Positions 6,429 through 7,273 of a DNA stretch of 7,273 nt are shown one piece after another. This DNA is from Spirochaetota bacterium (lineage in GTDB: Bacteria; Spirochaetota; UBA4802; JAFGJZ01), in the NCBI GenBank assembly GCA_023396615.1, contig JAEWVM010000089.1:1-7273 (forward strand), in the 5' to 3' direction. A program made the translations under genes and the position numbers. Within the stretch, counting starts at the first letter, position 1. Each line of letters starts with the position of its first letter. The notes beneath the pieces were generated by a model that made no database searches, was not told the origin of the DNA, and was given only the letters and a program-made list of their open reading frames with translations.

Positions 6429-7270
6429 TGGAATTATGGTACACTCTCATCAACGCCCTTCCTTTTGAGTGGACGGAATACGGTTTCATGAAAACGGCTT
6501 TGCTCGCCGTCATGATAATTTCGCCTGCAATAGCTCTTACCGGAACAATGGTTGTCGGAAACCGCATGTCTTTCTTTTCTCACGTAATCGGGCATTCGGC
6601 ACTGACGGGTCTTGCGGTCGGTCTTCTTTTTTCGACGTCCGATCCCCGCCCTGTCATGATTCTCTTCGCGGTTATTTTAGCTGTGGCAATTAATATCTTT
6701 TTATCTGTTACAAAAGCCGACGGCGACACGGTCATGGGAGTTTTCGCTTCCGCGACAACCGCCCTTGGAATAGCTCTTCTCAGCAGAGGCGGATCTTTTT
6801 CGAAATATACAGTTTATTTAATCGGAGACATTCTTTCCATTACTCCGTCCGAGATTGCGTATCTTGCCGTAATACTCGCTGCAGTTATTTTTTTCTGGGT
6901 TTTTCTTTCCGGAAGAATATCGCTGATCAGCGTAGAACCTTCTCTGCTTTACGGAAAAATAATCAATCCGTTTATAGTAAAAACAGCATTTTCAATTCTT
7001 GTCGCATTGATAGTTATTCTTTCAATTAAATGGGTGGGAATTCTAATCATCAATTCGCTCTTTATTCTTCCTGCAGCGGCAGCCAGAATTCACGCAAAAA
7101 ATCTGAGATCATATTTCGTGCTTTCAGCGCTGATCGGTTTAATCTCCGGAATCGCCGGACTGATGATATCATATTATACTGAAAGTTCATGCGGGGCGGC
7201 TGTAGTTCTCGTTTCCGCAGGGATATACGCGGCATCCGTATTGCTGAAACACATAAGGCGCAGTATCTGA
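6425..7270 (+). CDS. znuB: Zinc/manganese ABC transporter permease (ZnuB family, ABC-3)
   Basis: The product is 281 residues and forms the inner-membrane channel of the importer. About eight or nine hydrophobic helices are visible, roughly at residues 23-43, 56-70, 76-96, 103-120, 143-162, 185-205, 207-222, 229-250 and 257-275. The family signatures are SHVIGHSALTGLAVG (52-66), the region that contacts the ATPase, and VGILIINSLFILPAAAAR (204-221). Start ATG 6425 overlaps the znuC stop in ATGA, and a second ATG follows at once at 6428. Only a weak GGCGG-type site precedes it, so translation probably depends on coupling to znuC. The stop is TGA at 7268-7270, so the gene is complete, but no terminator is visible before the window ends. 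Metal specificity (zinc or manganese) is not shown by the permease. Confidence 0.93.
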   Translation: MMELWYTLINALPFEWTEYGFMKTALLAVMIISPAIALTGTMVVGNRMSFFSHVIGHSALTGLAVGLLFSTSDPRPVMILFAVILAVAINIFLSVTKADGDTVMGVFASATTALGIALLSRGGSFSKYTVYLIGDILSITPSEIAYLAVILAAVIFFWVFLSGRISLISVEPSLLYGKIINPFIVKTAFSILVALIVILSIKWVGILIINSLFILPAAAARIHAKNLRSYFVLSALIGLISGIAGLMISYYTESSCGAAVVLVSAGIYAASVLLKHIRRSI

Positions 7271-7273
7271 CAC

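Overview
The window looks like chromosomal DNA from an AT-rich bacterium (about 40% GC by eye). Nothing in it points to a phage, plasmid or transposon. The order is: a truncated exported repeat protein, a very large helical-repeat protein and a Fur-family regulator on the minus strand, then a three-gene metal-uptake ABC transporter on the plus strand. The transporter proteins read like the branch I associate with Clostridia and some other anaerobes. Signs of this are the CLHDY and EREPGSEPSA stretches in the binding protein, the CGELTAIIGPNG stretch in the ATPase and the IGHSALTG stretch in the permease. This is recollection rather than a search, so a spirochaete or another anaerobic phylum remains possible.

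Right half (4282-7270): a short Fur-family repressor gene (4282-4659, minus) is divergent from znuA-znuC-znuB (4780-7270, plus). The three transporter genes overlap by 4 bp at each junction (TTGA, then ATGA), so they form one translationally coupled operon: substrate-binding lipoprotein, ATPase, permease. The 120 bp between the regulator and znuA holds a 15-bp 7-1-7 inverted repeat with the AATnATT core typical of Fur/Zur/PerR boxes (4716-4730). A second smaller palindrome (4736-4749) lies next to it. The simplest model is that the repressor binds here and shuts off both itself and the transporter when its metal, probably zinc and possibly manganese, is plentiful.

Middle (612-4025, minus): one gene for a 1137-residue, apparently cytosolic, mostly alpha-helical protein with a TPR-like C-terminus. 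I do not recognise its family. It has its own good promoter (TTGACA, 16 bp, TACAAT at 4106-4133). The 256 bp between it and the regulator gene holds that promoter and leader (4026-4133). In the remainder (4134-4281) I see nothing recognisable.

Left edge (1-517, minus): the 5' part of a secreted protein made of 36-residue (108-bp) tandem repeats. It runs off the window with no stop codon. Four repeats are visible.

The best candidates for something undescribed are the large helical protein and the exported repeat protein. The metal-uptake locus is a familiar type, but its repressor has an unusual predicted sensor site.
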